Notes: generated by a model from the sequence alone, not told the origin. A stretch of DNA of 64,000 bases from JAFDXJ01 sp038257845 (GCA_038257845.1 JBBSQL010000005.1:1-64000), one strand, 5' to 3'. Shown: positions 8,762 through 18,380, counted from the stretch's first letter. Numbers and translations: made by a program.

Positions 8762-10102
8762 TTATAAATTTTTTACAGCTTCCCTGAATTGTTGCCCCCG
8801 GTCTTCATAATTTTTAAACAAATCAAAACTTGCACATGCAGGACTAAGCAATACAATGCTATCCCTGGAAGCCAGTTGGTACGCGGCTTTCACGGCATCC
8901 ACTGCATTGCCTGCATCTTTGATTGTGGGAACTATATTTTCAAAAGAGTCATGTAGTTTTTGATTATCAATGCCCAGGCAAACAATGCCAATCACTTTAT
9001 CTTTTACAAGATCTTTGATTAATCCGTAATCATTGCCCTTATCCACGCCGCCTAATATGAGTACAACAGGTTTATGCATACTTTCCAATGCATACCATGT
9101 ACTGTTGACATTCGTGGCTTTACTGTCATTGATAAATTCAATGCCACGCACCGTAGCTACATACTCCATGCGATGTTCCAGGCTTTGAAAATCTTTTACT
9201 GCTTCCCTTATCCTTTCTTTGCGGATACCAATTGTTGCTGCCGCAATGCCTGCTGCCATGGTATTGTATTGATTGTGTTTTCCTTTCAGCGCAAAATCAT
9301 AAATACTCATGCTGAGCCGTTCTTCACGGACATTCAAAAGCATTTGCTCCTGGCTGATATAAGCACCTTTTTTTATTTCGTGTTTCATAGAAAATGGTAA
9401 TGGGTTAGATAGTGGGTTAATAGTTTCTAATTTTTTTTGAATAACTGCATCATCCGCGTTGTAAATAAAATAATCACCAGCCTCCTGATTATTGATGATC
9501 CTGAATTTGCTATTGATATAATTTTCAAATTTGTAATCGTACCTGTCTAAATGATCTTCTGTGATATTTAATAAAACCGCAGTGTCTGCTTTAAAATCCT
9601 GTATGCCATCCAACTGGAATGAACTGATCTCAGCGATATAAAATTCTTTCGGATTAGTAGCAACCTGCCGGGCAAATGAATACCCGATATTTCCCACCAA
9701 AGCCGCGTCCAGCCCGGATTTCATGCATATATGATAAATCAGTGACGTGGTCGTGGTTTTGCCATTACTACCAGTAATAGCCACAATTTTACTCTTGCCT
9801 TTAAACCTATACGCCCACTCGATCTCACTGATCACGGGAATGTTTTTTGCATTTGCTTTTTGCAGCAATGGGATATTATCTGGTATACCCGGGCTTTTTA
9901 TGAGTTCATCCGTGGTAAGTATTTTTTCTTCATCATGACTCCCTTCTTCAAAATTTATTTCATATTGATTTAATTCCTTTTTATATTTTTCAGGAATCAA
10001 ATTTTTATCACTCACAAAAACGTCATAGCCCTGCAGTTTCGCCAGGATCGCAGCGCCTGTGCCGCTTTCCCCGGAACCAAGTATGACAATTTTTTTATTC
10101 AT
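8762..10102 (-). CDS. murD: UDP-N-acetylmuramoylalanine--D-glutamate ligase
   Basis: MurD adds D-glutamate to UDP-MurNAc-L-Ala. The 446 residues are of normal family length. An N-terminal nucleotide-type fold begins KIVILGSGESGTGAA, the ATP loop is GSNGKTT (111-117), EHRMEYV and INDSKATN near residues 300-325 are typical of MurD, and the C-terminal domain includes LILGGVDKGNDY. It lies between mraY (17 bp upstream) and ftsW (22 bp downstream). Confidence 0.97.
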   Translation of the reverse strand: MNKKIVILGSGESGTGAAILAKLQGYDVFVSDKNLIPEKYKKELNQYEINFEEGSHDEEKILTTDELIKSPGIPDNIPLLQKANAKNIPVISEIEWAYRFKGKSKIVAITGSNGKTTTTSLIYHICMKSGLDAALVGNIGYSFARQVATNPKEFYIAEISSFQLDGIQDFKADTAVLLNITEDHLDRYDYKFENYINSKFRIINNQEAGDYFIYNADDAVIQKKLETINPLSNPLPFSMKHEIKKGAYISQEQMLLNVREERLSMSIYDFALKGKHNQYNTMAAGIAAATIGIRKERIREAVKDFQSLEHRMEYVATVRGIEFINDSKATNVNSTWYALESMHKPVVLILGGVDKGNDYGLIKDLVKDKVIGIVCLGIDNQKLHDSFENIVPTIKDAGNAVDAVKAAYQLASRDSIVLLSPACASFDLFKNYEDRGQQFREAVKNL

Positions 10103-10119
10103 GTGAGCAAAACAATTTT

Positions 10120-11427
10120 CTATCTAATTTTTAATGTTATAATTGAAAGCACAACTGATAAAATGGTAATGATCCAAAAGCGCACAGCAATTTTACTTTC
10201 ATGATATCCTTTCATTTGATAATGATGATGCAACGGGCTCATTAAAAAAACACGCCGCCCTTCGCCATATTTTCTTTTAGTATATTTAAAATAACCTACC
10301 TGTATGATTACACTCAAATTCTCAACAAGGAATACAATACAGAAGATCGGAATGAGTAATTCTTTTCTTACAATGATGGCAAGTGATGCGATGATACCAC
10401 CTAAAGCAAGACTTCCTGTATCACCCATAAAGACTTGCGCGGGGTATGCATTGTACCAAAGAAATCCAATACAAGCCCCAACAAAAGCGCCGATGAAAAT
10501 GGACAACTCACTCAGGTTGGGGATGTACATAATGTTCAGGTATTCGGCAAATTTGTAATTGCCACTTACATAAGCGAAGATGCCAATACCCGCGCCAATA
10601 CAGGCGCTCACGCCCGCAGCAAGACCATCCAAACCATCTGTGATATTCGCGCCGTTTGATACAGCCGTTACAATAAAAGTGACGATGAGTATGTAAATGA
10701 TCCAGGTATATTTTTCCGCACCTTCACCCATCCAGCTAATGAGTTTTGTATAATTAAATTCATGATTTTTTACAAATGGAATGGTAGTGATGGGCGTTTT
10801 TACTTTTACAAAACGATGCACTACATTATCACTTACACGGGTAATTATATTTGTATCTGCCGCCGGAATATTATTTACACTTATTGATTGGCCGTTATCC
10901 ATGATTTCTCTTTCTACAGTTACATTATCATTGAAATATAATGTAGCCCCAATGATAATTCCCAGACCTACTTGTCCAATAATTTTTAATGTACCGGCCA
11001 GTCCGTCTTTATTTTGTTTTTTATAATTACCCCCTTTTGCCAGCGCCCGTTTCCTTGCTTTGATCTTCAGCGAATCATCAAGGAAGCCAATCATACCAAG
11101 CCATACCGTGCAGAGCAGCATCAAACGCACATACACTTTTCCGAGATCTGCAAATAAAAGTGTGGGAATAAGAATGGCCAGTAAAATAATTATTCCACCC
11201 ATCGTTGGTGTACCTTTTTTTTCTTTTTCGCCGGCAAGCCCTAACTCTCTAACATCTTCACCAATTTGTTTACGCGTTAAATAATTAATGATTTTTTTAC
11301 CAAAAACAGTTGCAATGAACAAAGACAAAAGAATGGCCATCGCTACACTGAACGTGGTAAACTGGAATAACCCCGCACCCGTCACGTTGAAGTTTTGTTT
11401 AAGCCAGTTAAATAAGTAGTACAGCAT
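10120..11427 (-). CDS. mraY: Phospho-N-acetylmuramoyl-pentapeptide transferase
   Basis: MraY is the membrane enzyme that transfers phospho-MurNAc-pentapeptide to undecaprenyl phosphate, giving lipid I. The 435-residue product has about ten membrane helices, the motif GTPTMGGIIIL early, the Asp-rich NITDGLDGLAAG in the middle, and FMGDTGSLALGG plus PLHHHYQMKG later. A loop of about 65 residues between helices (around GQSISVNNIPAADTN) is longer than in Proteobacteria, as often in Bacteroidota. I place the start at the ATG 11427 (MLYYLFNWL). The longer frame would need a TTG at 11448 and would add MKQRFIK, which relatives do not have as far as I recall. Confidence 0.96.
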   Translation of the reverse strand: MLYYLFNWLKQNFNVTGAGLFQFTTFSVAMAILLSLFIATVFGKKIINYLTRKQIGEDVRELGLAGEKEKKGTPTMGGIIILLAILIPTLLFADLGKVYVRLMLLCTVWLGMIGFLDDSLKIKARKRALAKGGNYKKQNKDGLAGTLKIIGQVGLGIIIGATLYFNDNVTVEREIMDNGQSISVNNIPAADTNIITRVSDNVVHRFVKVKTPITTIPFVKNHEFNYTKLISWMGEGAEKYTWIIYILIVTFIVTAVSNGANITDGLDGLAAGVSACIGAGIGIFAYVSGNYKFAEYLNIMYIPNLSELSIFIGAFVGACIGFLWYNAYPAQVFMGDTGSLALGGIIASLAIIVRKELLIPIFCIVFLVENLSVIIQVGYFKYTKRKYGEGRRVFLMSPLHHHYQMKGYHESKIAVRFWIITILSVVLSIITLKIR

Positions 11428-11454
11428 TTTTATAAATCTTTGTTTCAATAAATT

Positions 11455-12915
11455 TTATACATCCATCAATTCAAACATTTCGTTTAAAACTTCTTTATCA
11501 TTAAAATGAAATCTTTCACCATGTATTTCCTGGTACGTTTCATGTCCTTTCCCTGCTATTAAAATAATATCTGCCGGCTGCGCAAATTGTACAGCGGTTT
11601 TGATCGCTTCTTTCCTGTCGGGTATCGTAATGGTTTTACGTTTCGCCGCAGAGTTAAGTCCCGCCTGCATTTCAGCAAGTATCTGCAATGGTTCTTCATC
11701 ACGCGGATTATCACTTGTTAAGATTACTCTTGCACTGTAATCATTTGCCAGCTTTGCCATTTCAGGCCTTTTTGTTTTATCGCGATTGCCGCCGCATCCA
11801 ACAACGGTGATAATATTCCCTTTGCCTGCATTGATCTTATTGATCGCTTCCAGGATATTTTTCAAAGCATCAGGTGTATGTGCATAATCAACAACACCAA
11901 GTATATTGGATTTACTCAGTACGAAATCAAAGCGGCCGGTAGCACCTTTTAGTTTGCTTAAATGCAATAAAATATTTGCGCTTTCCTCACCGAGGCAAAC
12001 CGCTGTACCATAGATGGCGAGCAAGTTGTAGGCATTGAATGTCCCTATCAGCATAAAATTCACTTCATGCTGATTGATCATCATTTGAAGGCCGGCAAAA
12101 TTATTTTCTAAAATTTTCCCTTTAAAATCTGCTAATGTTTTTAAACTGTATGTGAATTTTTTTGCCTTTGTATTTTGCAACATTTCCATACCATGTTTAT
12201 CATCTTTATTGGTGATTGCAAAAGCAGTTTCAGGTAATGCATCAAAAAAACTTTTCTTCACTTTTATATACTCATTAAAAGTTTTATGATAATCCAAATG
12301 GTCGTGCGTGATATTGGAAAATATAGCGCCGGTAAAATTCAAACCGGTGATGCGATGCTGGTGTATGGCATGGCTACTGCATTCCATGAATACATGTGTA
12401 CATTTTGCTTCCAGCATTTTGGTCAATAAATTATTCAAATGCAACGCATCGGGTGTTGTATGTGTGGAAGGAATAATAGTTGTACCAATTTGATTTTGAA
12501 TGGTGCTGATGAGCCCGCATGTATAACCAAGATTTGTAAATAAATGAAACAACATGGTGGCAATAGTTGTTTTACCATTAGTGCCTGTAACGCCAACCAG
12601 TTTCATTTTTTCAGAAGGATTACTATAAAAAGTACAAGCCATTTGCGCGAAGGCAATGCTGGTATCTTTTACACGGATATACGTGATCTCATTTTCAAAA
12701 TCTTTTAATGCATCACTATAAACAATTGCCTTCGCACCTTTTTCTATCGCTTTTAAAATAAAATCATGACCATTAGAATGTGTACCATTAACAGCAATGA
12801 AAACTGCTCCAGGCTTCACTTCCCGGGAATCAGCCGTCATCCATTCCACGTGTATATCCGTGTTCCCTTTTAAGGATTGAAGTGGCACTTTATATAATAG
12901 ATCCTGTAGCGTCAT
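11455..12915 (-). CDS. murE: UDP-MurNAc-tripeptide synthetase (meso-DAP adding)
   Basis: MurE adds the third stem-peptide residue to UDP-MurNAc-Ala-Glu. The 486-residue product has the ATP loop GTNGKTT (111-117) and the motif SDNPRDEEP near residue 400. In characterised MurE enzymes DNPR marks specificity for meso-diaminopimelate rather than lysine, so this organism most likely has DAP-type peptidoglycan. It starts 3 bp after the ftsI stop, so coupling is likely. Confidence 0.97.
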   Translation of the reverse strand: MTLQDLLYKVPLQSLKGNTDIHVEWMTADSREVKPGAVFIAVNGTHSNGHDFILKAIEKGAKAIVYSDALKDFENEITYIRVKDTSIAFAQMACTFYSNPSEKMKLVGVTGTNGKTTIATMLFHLFTNLGYTCGLISTIQNQIGTTIIPSTHTTPDALHLNNLLTKMLEAKCTHVFMECSSHAIHQHRITGLNFTGAIFSNITHDHLDYHKTFNEYIKVKKSFFDALPETAFAITNKDDKHGMEMLQNTKAKKFTYSLKTLADFKGKILENNFAGLQMMINQHEVNFMLIGTFNAYNLLAIYGTAVCLGEESANILLHLSKLKGATGRFDFVLSKSNILGVVDYAHTPDALKNILEAINKINAGKGNIITVVGCGGNRDKTKRPEMAKLANDYSARVILTSDNPRDEEPLQILAEMQAGLNSAAKRKTITIPDRKEAIKTAVQFAQPADIILIAGKGHETYQEIHGERFHFNDKEVLNEMFELMDV

Positions 12916-12918
12916 TTT

Positions 12919-15033
12919 TTAGTTTAATACAATTTCTACAACCTGTCCTTTCACAATATTGTTTCCTGAACCAACTGATTGGGCAAACACTTTTCCCCGC
13001 CCTTTTATATTTACTTTTAAGCCAGCATTCTCACATAAGAAAACGGCGTCTTTTAATCCCAGCCCTTTTAAATCGGGCATCGTTGCATTCGTTTCTTTAC
13101 CTGCATACAATACTGGTCCGTTCAATGATTTTTGTAACACACTCCAGGAACCAAAAGATTTTGTTGAATCTTTATAAGGAATGCCCATGTGTTGCATGAG
13201 TATTTTAAAATCTCCGGTTTGCCCTGCATACCTATAATTATTACTGTCATTAATATTTGAAAATGTATAATTACTTCCCTGTCTTATTTCCAGCGTATAA
13301 AGTCTATCAGAAATTTCTTTAAACACCGGCGCTGCCAATTGACCGCCATAATGCAATGGCGCATAAGGTTTGGTTTTGATTACAACAATGCAGGAATACA
13401 TTGGATTTTCATAAGGGAAATAACCGACGAATGATGCCTGGTACACGCCATCATTATATCCATATTTTCCATCAGCCACATGGGCTGTTCCGGTTTTCCC
13501 TGCAACAGAATATGCAGTATTTTTAAAAACACTTTTTGCTGTGCCTTCAACTGTAACATCATGCATAGATTCCTGCGCTGCCTTGATCACAGCAGGTATT
13601 GCAATGCTTTCAGAAATCGTAAAGGGTGAAAAATCTTTTACAGGCAAACCATCATTGGTGATCGCATTTACAAGGTATGGCCGCATCATTTTTCCATTAT
13701 TGGCAACCGCATTATATAATGTAAGCGTTTGCAAAGGACTTATTTGGATGGCATAACCAAAACTCATCGTAACCATCGCATGCAAGCCTTCATTTGATTT
13801 AGACATTTTTGGCAACCGTGGATTTTCTTCTCCCGGTAAATCAATTCCGGTAATTGTATCAAGGCGATATTTATGTAAATAATCCAGGAATTTTGTGGGC
13901 TGTGTAGCAAACGTATTATATGCAATTTTACTCATGCCTACATTGGAACTATGCGCAAAACATTCTTCCACGGTGAGGATTGGTTTTGGTGCACGCTCTG
14001 CATCATTTACCATGCGCACACCAACAAATGCACTTCCTGTAGAACCTACATTCACCGGGTCTTTCAGCGTTGTTTTTCCTTCACTTAAAACAGCTAATAA
14101 AGTAGCCAGTTTAATTGTTGAACCGGGTTCTGTTGTGCGCATCGCATAATTATAATCTTCCCAATACGAGCCATCCGCTTTCCTGCCTAAATTTGCGATT
14201 GCTTTTATTGCACCGGTTTTTACATCCATTACAATTGCACAACCATTCACAGATTCACTGGACACCATCATTTTCATCAATGCGTTTTCAGCAATCTCCT
14301 GGATATGTGTATCAAGTGTTGTCGTAATATCTTTTCCATTCTCCGGTTCTATTTGAAAATCTTCATCCACTGGAATCGCGACTCCGCCTGCGATGTAGCG
14401 CACCAGTCGCCGGCCTTGTGTTCCCTGCAAAACGCTGTCATATGTTTTTTCAAGACCAATCTTTTGTGCATTCTGACGTTCCAGGCCAATAGTTCTGAAA
14501 GCGAGCATTTGATATGGATTCAGGCGAATGTTTTTTGTTTCTGCAATGAAGCCACTTTTATTTCTACCGAGGCGCACCAATGGTAATTTTTTCAACTCTT
14601 TGTAATCTTCAAAACTTACTTTCTGCTCCAGCAAAAAATATCTTTTCTTAGAATTAAATCCCTGTTGCAAAATGCGCTTGTATTCATCCTGGCTTTTATT
14701 TTTAAATAAATCAGATAAACCATAGCTCAGTGAATCCAGGTTTTCTTTAAAACGTTTGCCATCATTTTCACGCAAACCTTCTGCACCAAAGTCTACGTAA
14801 ATATTAAATTGCGGAACACTCGTACTCAGCATTTGTCCGTCTGCACTGTAGATGGTGCCGCGGTCCGCTTCGATGGATTGAATTTTTTCATGCAGGCTGT
14901 CACTCATACTGCGCCAGTGACTACCTTCTACCTGTTGAATGGTAAAGGCTTTTGAAAAAATAGCGATACCAACTACAATCACCACAATAAATGATACATA
15001 CACGCGCCATAATATGTCTTTCTTTACATCCAA
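12919..15033 (-). CDS. ftsI: Division penicillin-binding protein (transpeptidase) with PASTA domain
   Basis: This is the septal class B penicillin-binding protein that cross-links peptidoglycan stem peptides. The 704-residue product has one N-terminal membrane anchor (about residues 10-30), a pedestal domain, and the transpeptidase motifs STIK (305-308), SSN (362-364) and KTG (513-515). The last 60 residues (MPDLKGLGLKDAVFLCENAG onward) form one PASTA domain, which in other proteins binds peptidoglycan or beta-lactams. The frame is closed by a TAA seven codons upstream, and the only usable start is TTG at 15033, with AAGGA almost touching it. That is an unusually short spacing and may limit translation. 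Confidence 0.95.
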   Translation of the reverse strand: MDVKKDILWRVYVSFIVVIVVGIAIFSKAFTIQQVEGSHWRSMSDSLHEKIQSIEADRGTIYSADGQMLSTSVPQFNIYVDFGAEGLRENDGKRFKENLDSLSYGLSDLFKNKSQDEYKRILQQGFNSKKRYFLLEQKVSFEDYKELKKLPLVRLGRNKSGFIAETKNIRLNPYQMLAFRTIGLERQNAQKIGLEKTYDSVLQGTQGRRLVRYIAGGVAIPVDEDFQIEPENGKDITTTLDTHIQEIAENALMKMMVSSESVNGCAIVMDVKTGAIKAIANLGRKADGSYWEDYNYAMRTTEPGSTIKLATLLAVLSEGKTTLKDPVNVGSTGSAFVGVRMVNDAERAPKPILTVEECFAHSSNVGMSKIAYNTFATQPTKFLDYLHKYRLDTITGIDLPGEENPRLPKMSKSNEGLHAMVTMSFGYAIQISPLQTLTLYNAVANNGKMMRPYLVNAITNDGLPVKDFSPFTISESIAIPAVIKAAQESMHDVTVEGTAKSVFKNTAYSVAGKTGTAHVADGKYGYNDGVYQASFVGYFPYENPMYSCIVVIKTKPYAPLHYGGQLAAPVFKEISDRLYTLEIRQGSNYTFSNINDSNNYRYAGQTGDFKILMQHMGIPYKDSTKSFGSWSVLQKSLNGPVLYAGKETNATMPDLKGLGLKDAVFLCENAGLKVNIKGRGKVFAQSVGSGNNIVKGQVVEIVLN

Positions 15034-15112
15034 TTCCTTACGTTTAAAAAATTAAAAAAGGTTAGCAACCTTTTTGATGGATTTTCATAAGTTTATATAT
15101 CCCGGTTTTTCC

Positions 15113-15478
15113 TTACTTGTTTTTCTCATCGCCCTTCAACACCACTTTGATATGCATGGGCGGTTCATCAGAAATCTTCAAACCCAATGGCAGTGCTGAT
15201 TGTACCAATTGATCTTCCCTGCTTTGAAATATTTCCCTGCTCTTTAAACTTTTATATTCATACTGCAACTCTTTCAAATCAGCAGCAGTATTATTAATAT
15301 CCCTGACCGTATTATCTGCCGCATGGCCATTTGCGATATATAAAATCGCCAGCAATGCGAGGAATAAAAAGAAAGGCATATTTTTTAGGATCCACTCATA
15401 ACTGATCAACGCTTTCAGTGGATTTTGCTTCGCTTTTTTGGAAGCATTATTACTTGCTTTTATTTCCTCTTTTGCCAT
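15113..15478 (-). CDS. ftsL: FtsL-like division protein
   Basis: This is a small bitopic protein of 121 residues: a basic N-terminal tail (residues 1-30), one membrane helix (about 32-52, MPFFLFLALLAILYIANG) and an extracytoplasmic helical segment likely to form a coiled coil (about 58-95). That layout, and the place between rsmH and ftsI, fit the FtsL-like protein that bridges FtsQ/DivIC to FtsW/FtsI. Sequence similarity within FtsL is weak, so context carries most of the call. It begins 11 bp after rsmH and ends 79 bp before ftsI. Confidence 0.85.
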   Translation of the reverse strand: MAKEEIKASNNASKKAKQNPLKALISYEWILKNMPFFLFLALLAILYIANGHAADNTVRDINNTAADLKELQYEYKSLKSREIFQSREDQLVQSALPLGLKISDEPPMHIKVVLKGDEKNK

Positions 15479-15489
15479 TTTTTATGTCC

Positions 15490-16410
15490 TTATATTTTTT
15501 CAGCAACCCGTAGTTTTGCACTGCGGCTGCGTGGATTTATTTTTGTTTCTTCTTTTCCGGCCATCACAGGTTTTTTTGTGATTAATTTAAAAACAGGTGA
15601 TTTTATTTCCCTGCCAAACGGGTTTTCATTACCTGTATCCAAGCCAGCATTTTTTAAAAAATTTTTTACCAGCCTGTCTTCCATGGAATGAAAACTAATG
15701 ATCGCGCACCGCGCACCTTTTTTCATGATAGCCGGCAATTGTTCCAGCATTTCTTCCAGAGCGCCCAACTCATCATTCACTTCTATGCGCAATGCCTGGA
15801 AAACCTGCGCCAGGTATTTATTCGGGTTGCCCATGATCACCGGTTGCAACAATGCTTTAAAAGCGTCAATGGTTTTCAAGCGCGTAGTTTTCCTGTTTTT
15901 GACAATATGCGCAGCAAGTGTTTTCGAATTGGACACTTCTCCATATTTCTCAAACATTTTATGCAAACCCGTTTCATTATATTCCAATAAAATGTCCGCG
16001 GCAGTTTTGCTTTGAGAAATATTCATGCGCATATCCAATGGCCCGTTGAACCTGGTGGAAAATCCCCTTTCGCCTGTATCAAACTGGTGACTGCTTACGC
16101 CAAGATCTGCCAGGATTCCATCCACTGGCAATGCATCATGTAAACGCAGGAAACGCTGAATATGCCTGAAATTTTCGGGTATAAAAATCACGCGTTCATC
16201 ATTGGTCAAATTATTTTGTGCATCTTTATCCTGGTCAAAAGCAATTAATTTTCCTTCCTTTCCCAAAGCATCTAAAATACCTTTGCTATGACCGCCGCCG
16301 CCATAAGTGCAATCCACATAAATACCCTTCGGTTGTATGTTTAAAAGATCAAGCGTTTCCCTGTATAAAACCGGCGTATGGAAAGCGGAAGAAGGAATTT
16401 GTGCTGCCAT
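15490..16410 (-). CDS. rsmH: 16S rRNA (cytosine-1402 N4) methyltransferase RsmH (MraW)
   Basis: RsmH methylates the N4 of C1402 in the 16S rRNA decoding centre using S-adenosylmethionine. The 306-residue product begins FHTPVLYRETLDLL and has the SAM-binding motif VDCTYGGGGHSKGIL (about residues 32-46), the DLGVSSHQFD segment near 110 and SFHSMEDRLVKNF near 245, all typical of the family. It is the second gene of the dcw cluster, 23 bp after mraZ. Confidence 0.98.
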   Translation of the reverse strand: MAAQIPSSAFHTPVLYRETLDLLNIQPKGIYVDCTYGGGGHSKGILDALGKEGKLIAFDQDKDAQNNLTNDERVIFIPENFRHIQRFLRLHDALPVDGILADLGVSSHQFDTGERGFSTRFNGPLDMRMNISQSKTAADILLEYNETGLHKMFEKYGEVSNSKTLAAHIVKNRKTTRLKTIDAFKALLQPVIMGNPNKYLAQVFQALRIEVNDELGALEEMLEQLPAIMKKGARCAIISFHSMEDRLVKNFLKNAGLDTGNENPFGREIKSPVFKLITKKPVMAGKEETKINPRSRSAKLRVAEKI

Positions 16411-16433
16411 ACCGTTTTTTTAAGAATTGCTCA

Positions 16434-16895
16434 TCATTTTTTTTCAATTTCTTTTGCCAGGTCACCCATCACTTCCGATGCCAGGCTGCTGAAACTTTCC
16501 GGTGAAAAATCTTCAAAGAACTGTTTGTATTTATCTGCATCCCAGATATTAATTTTATCCACATCCGAAGCCAAAATGATGGCTTTATCGAGGGCAGCAA
16601 ATTCTTTTAATGAAGGCGGTAACAACATGCGGCCTGCGCTATCCAGCTCTACTTCTGTGGCGCCTCCCAAAAACAATAATTTAAATTGCCGCACTTTTGG
16701 ATCAAAATCATTTAATTTGCTAATGCGTTCCATGATCACAGACCATGTTTTTTGTGGATATAAGTTGAGGCATTTTTCAAAACCCCGGCTGATGACAAAT
16801 TTGCAATCCCCTTCCGGGAGCTGTTTTTTCAGCCCGGCCGGAAGCAGAAACCTGCTCTTTGCATCAATGGTAGCCTCGTATTCTCCTAAAAACAT
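16434..16895 (-). CDS. mraZ: Transcriptional regulator / division-cluster protein MraZ
   Basis: MraZ is a ring-forming DNA-binding protein with two AbrB-like domains that controls the dcw cluster in bacteria where it has been studied. The 153-residue product starts MFLGEYEATIDAKSRFLLPA, with the family motif DAKSRFLLP. The second repeat carries VELDSAGRMLLP (about residues 77-88). It is the first gene of the cluster, so its upstream region is the place to look for an autoregulatory operator. Confidence 0.96.
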   Translation of the reverse strand: MFLGEYEATIDAKSRFLLPAGLKKQLPEGDCKFVISRGFEKCLNLYPQKTWSVIMERISKLNDFDPKVRQFKLLFLGGATEVELDSAGRMLLPPSLKEFAALDKAIILASDVDKINIWDADKYKQFFEDFSPESFSSLASEVMGDLAKEIEKK

Positions 16896-17153
16896 GTGCC
16901 TTCTTTTATATAAATATAACTATTTTTCCAAATAATGACACAAATTAACACTTTTTCCCACTTCATAAGCAAATTTTTCTTTACTAATTTTTCCACAATC
17001 AAAAATTCGCTGTAATTCAACCCTGTATTGAGTTCAGCAATTATGCAGCAAAAACCTACTGTATAACCTTGTGAATAGCGGTGGACAACGAGTGGATAAC
17101 CTGGCTCCGGGTTGATTTTTTCTCAAAATTTTATTTGATTTAGATTTGCGCCC
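16896..17153. promoter_or_regulatory. Divergent control region between mraZ and queA
   Basis: This 258-bp AT-rich gap must hold the dcw promoter and the queA promoter. Three TTTTTCC tracts start at 16923, 16952 and 16988; the third continues CACA. A run of GTGGATAAC-like words begins at 17061, 17071, 17081 and 17092, about one helical turn apart. No exact TAnnTTTG box is visible for mraZ. Whether these words bind MraZ, DnaA or nothing is not known. Confidence 0.5.
17141..17148 (+). promoter_or_regulatory. -7 promoter element of queA (TAGATTTG)
   Basis: The sequence is an exact match to the Bacteroidota -7 consensus TAnnTTTG. It ends only 5 nt before the queA ATG, so the predicted transcript would start at or next to the start codon. 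Confidence 0.6.
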
Positions 17154-18380
17154 ATGCACCCGGGAGAACTTTCCATTAAAAATTTTATATATGAACTTCC
17201 AGCAGAAAAAATCGCGCAGTTCCCGGCGGAAAAGCGGGATGAAAGTAAACTGCTGATATACAAACAGGATGAGATCAGGGAAAATATTTTTAAAAATATC
17301 GCTGATGTTATTCCGGCTGGCAGCCTGTTGATTTTTAATAATACCAGTGTAGTTCCTGCGCGTTTACATTTTGAAAATAAGGAAGGAAAAAAAATTGAAA
17401 TTTTTTGCCTTGGACCGGCAGATAAATATGAACATGATTTCGATGAAGCATTTCAACAAAAAAATAAAGTCCAATGGAAGTGCCTGGTGGGTGGCGCTAA
17501 AAAATGGAAGGAAGGAAAATTAGTGAAAACGATTAATGAAAAAGGTCATGAAATTTCTTTGACAGCAGAGAAAAAAATGAATTGCGGTGATCATGTAGTT
17601 ATTGAATTTTGTTGGGGAAATAATGACTTCACTTTTGACGAAATTCTTCAAAGTTTTGGAGAAATTCCTTTGCCGCCTTATATCAAAAGGGCGCTGAAAA
17701 ATTCTGATGCGGAACGCTATCAAACTACATACGCGGTATTAAAAGGTTCGGTAGCGGCGCCTACCGCCGGCTTGCATTTTACAGAAAATATTTTTAATGC
17801 ATTACACAAAAAAAATATCAATACATCTTTTCTCACCTTACATGTCGGCGCAGGCACTTTTATGCCCGTTAAAACGGAAGCAATGCAAGACCACGACATG
17901 CATTCAGAAATTTTAGAGATAAAAATTTCTGTACTCGATGACATCATACAACAACAGGGAAAAATAATCGCAGTGGGGACTACATCATTGCGTGTTTTAG
18001 AAAGTTTATTTTGGATGGGTAGTAAAATTTTTACAAATCCTGCCATAAACATTGAACAACTTTCTACTGGCCAATGGGAACCTTATGAAGTGTTGGATAA
18101 AACTATTTCAACCACAACTTCTTTGCTGGCATTGAAAAAATGGATGCAGGAAAATCAACTGGAAACATTGCATGGTAATACAAAAATTTTAATCGCACCG
18201 GGATATGAATTCCGCGTAGTGAATGCACTCATCACTAATTTTCATCAGCCGGGTTCTACATTATTGTTATTGGTTGCTGCTTTTATTGGGGAAAAGTGGA
18301 CAAGTGTTTATGAGCATGCGTTGAAAAATAATTTTCGATTTTTAAGTTATGGAGATAGTTGTTTATTATTCAGAAAATAA
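17154..18380 (+). CDS. queA: S-adenosylmethionine:tRNA ribosyltransferase-isomerase
   Basis: QueA transfers and isomerises the ribosyl group of SAM onto preQ1 in tRNA to form epoxyqueuosine, the penultimate step of queuosine synthesis. The 408-residue product starts with the family pattern ELPAEKIAQFPAEKRDESKLL. It also has FNNTSVVPARL (about residue 60), GEIPLPPYIKR (about 170), YQTTYA followed by GSVAAPTAGLHFT (about 190-210), LHVGAGTFMPV, and FHQPGSTLLLLV near the C-terminus. The length is typical of Bacteroidota. Its start lies 5 nt after a -7 promoter box, so it lacks room for a normal ribosome-binding site. Confidence 0.97.
   Translation: MHPGELSIKNFIYELPAEKIAQFPAEKRDESKLLIYKQDEIRENIFKNIADVIPAGSLLIFNNTSVVPARLHFENKEGKKIEIFCLGPADKYEHDFDEAFQQKNKVQWKCLVGGAKKWKEGKLVKTINEKGHEISLTAEKKMNCGDHVVIEFCWGNNDFTFDEILQSFGEIPLPPYIKRALKNSDAERYQTTYAVLKGSVAAPTAGLHFTENIFNALHKKNINTSFLTLHVGAGTFMPVKTEAMQDHDMHSEILEIKISVLDDIIQQQGKIIAVGTTSLRVLESLFWMGSKIFTNPAINIEQLSTGQWEPYEVLDKTISTTTSLLALKKWMQENQLETLHGNTKILIAPGYEFRVVNALITNFHQPGSTLLLLVAAFIGEKWTSVYEHALKNNFRFLSYGDSCLLFRK

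Noticed and set aside
11428..11448. N-terminal extension of MraY from a TTG
   Set aside because: ATG 11427 gives the usual MLYYLF start; the extension lies in the gap after murE.
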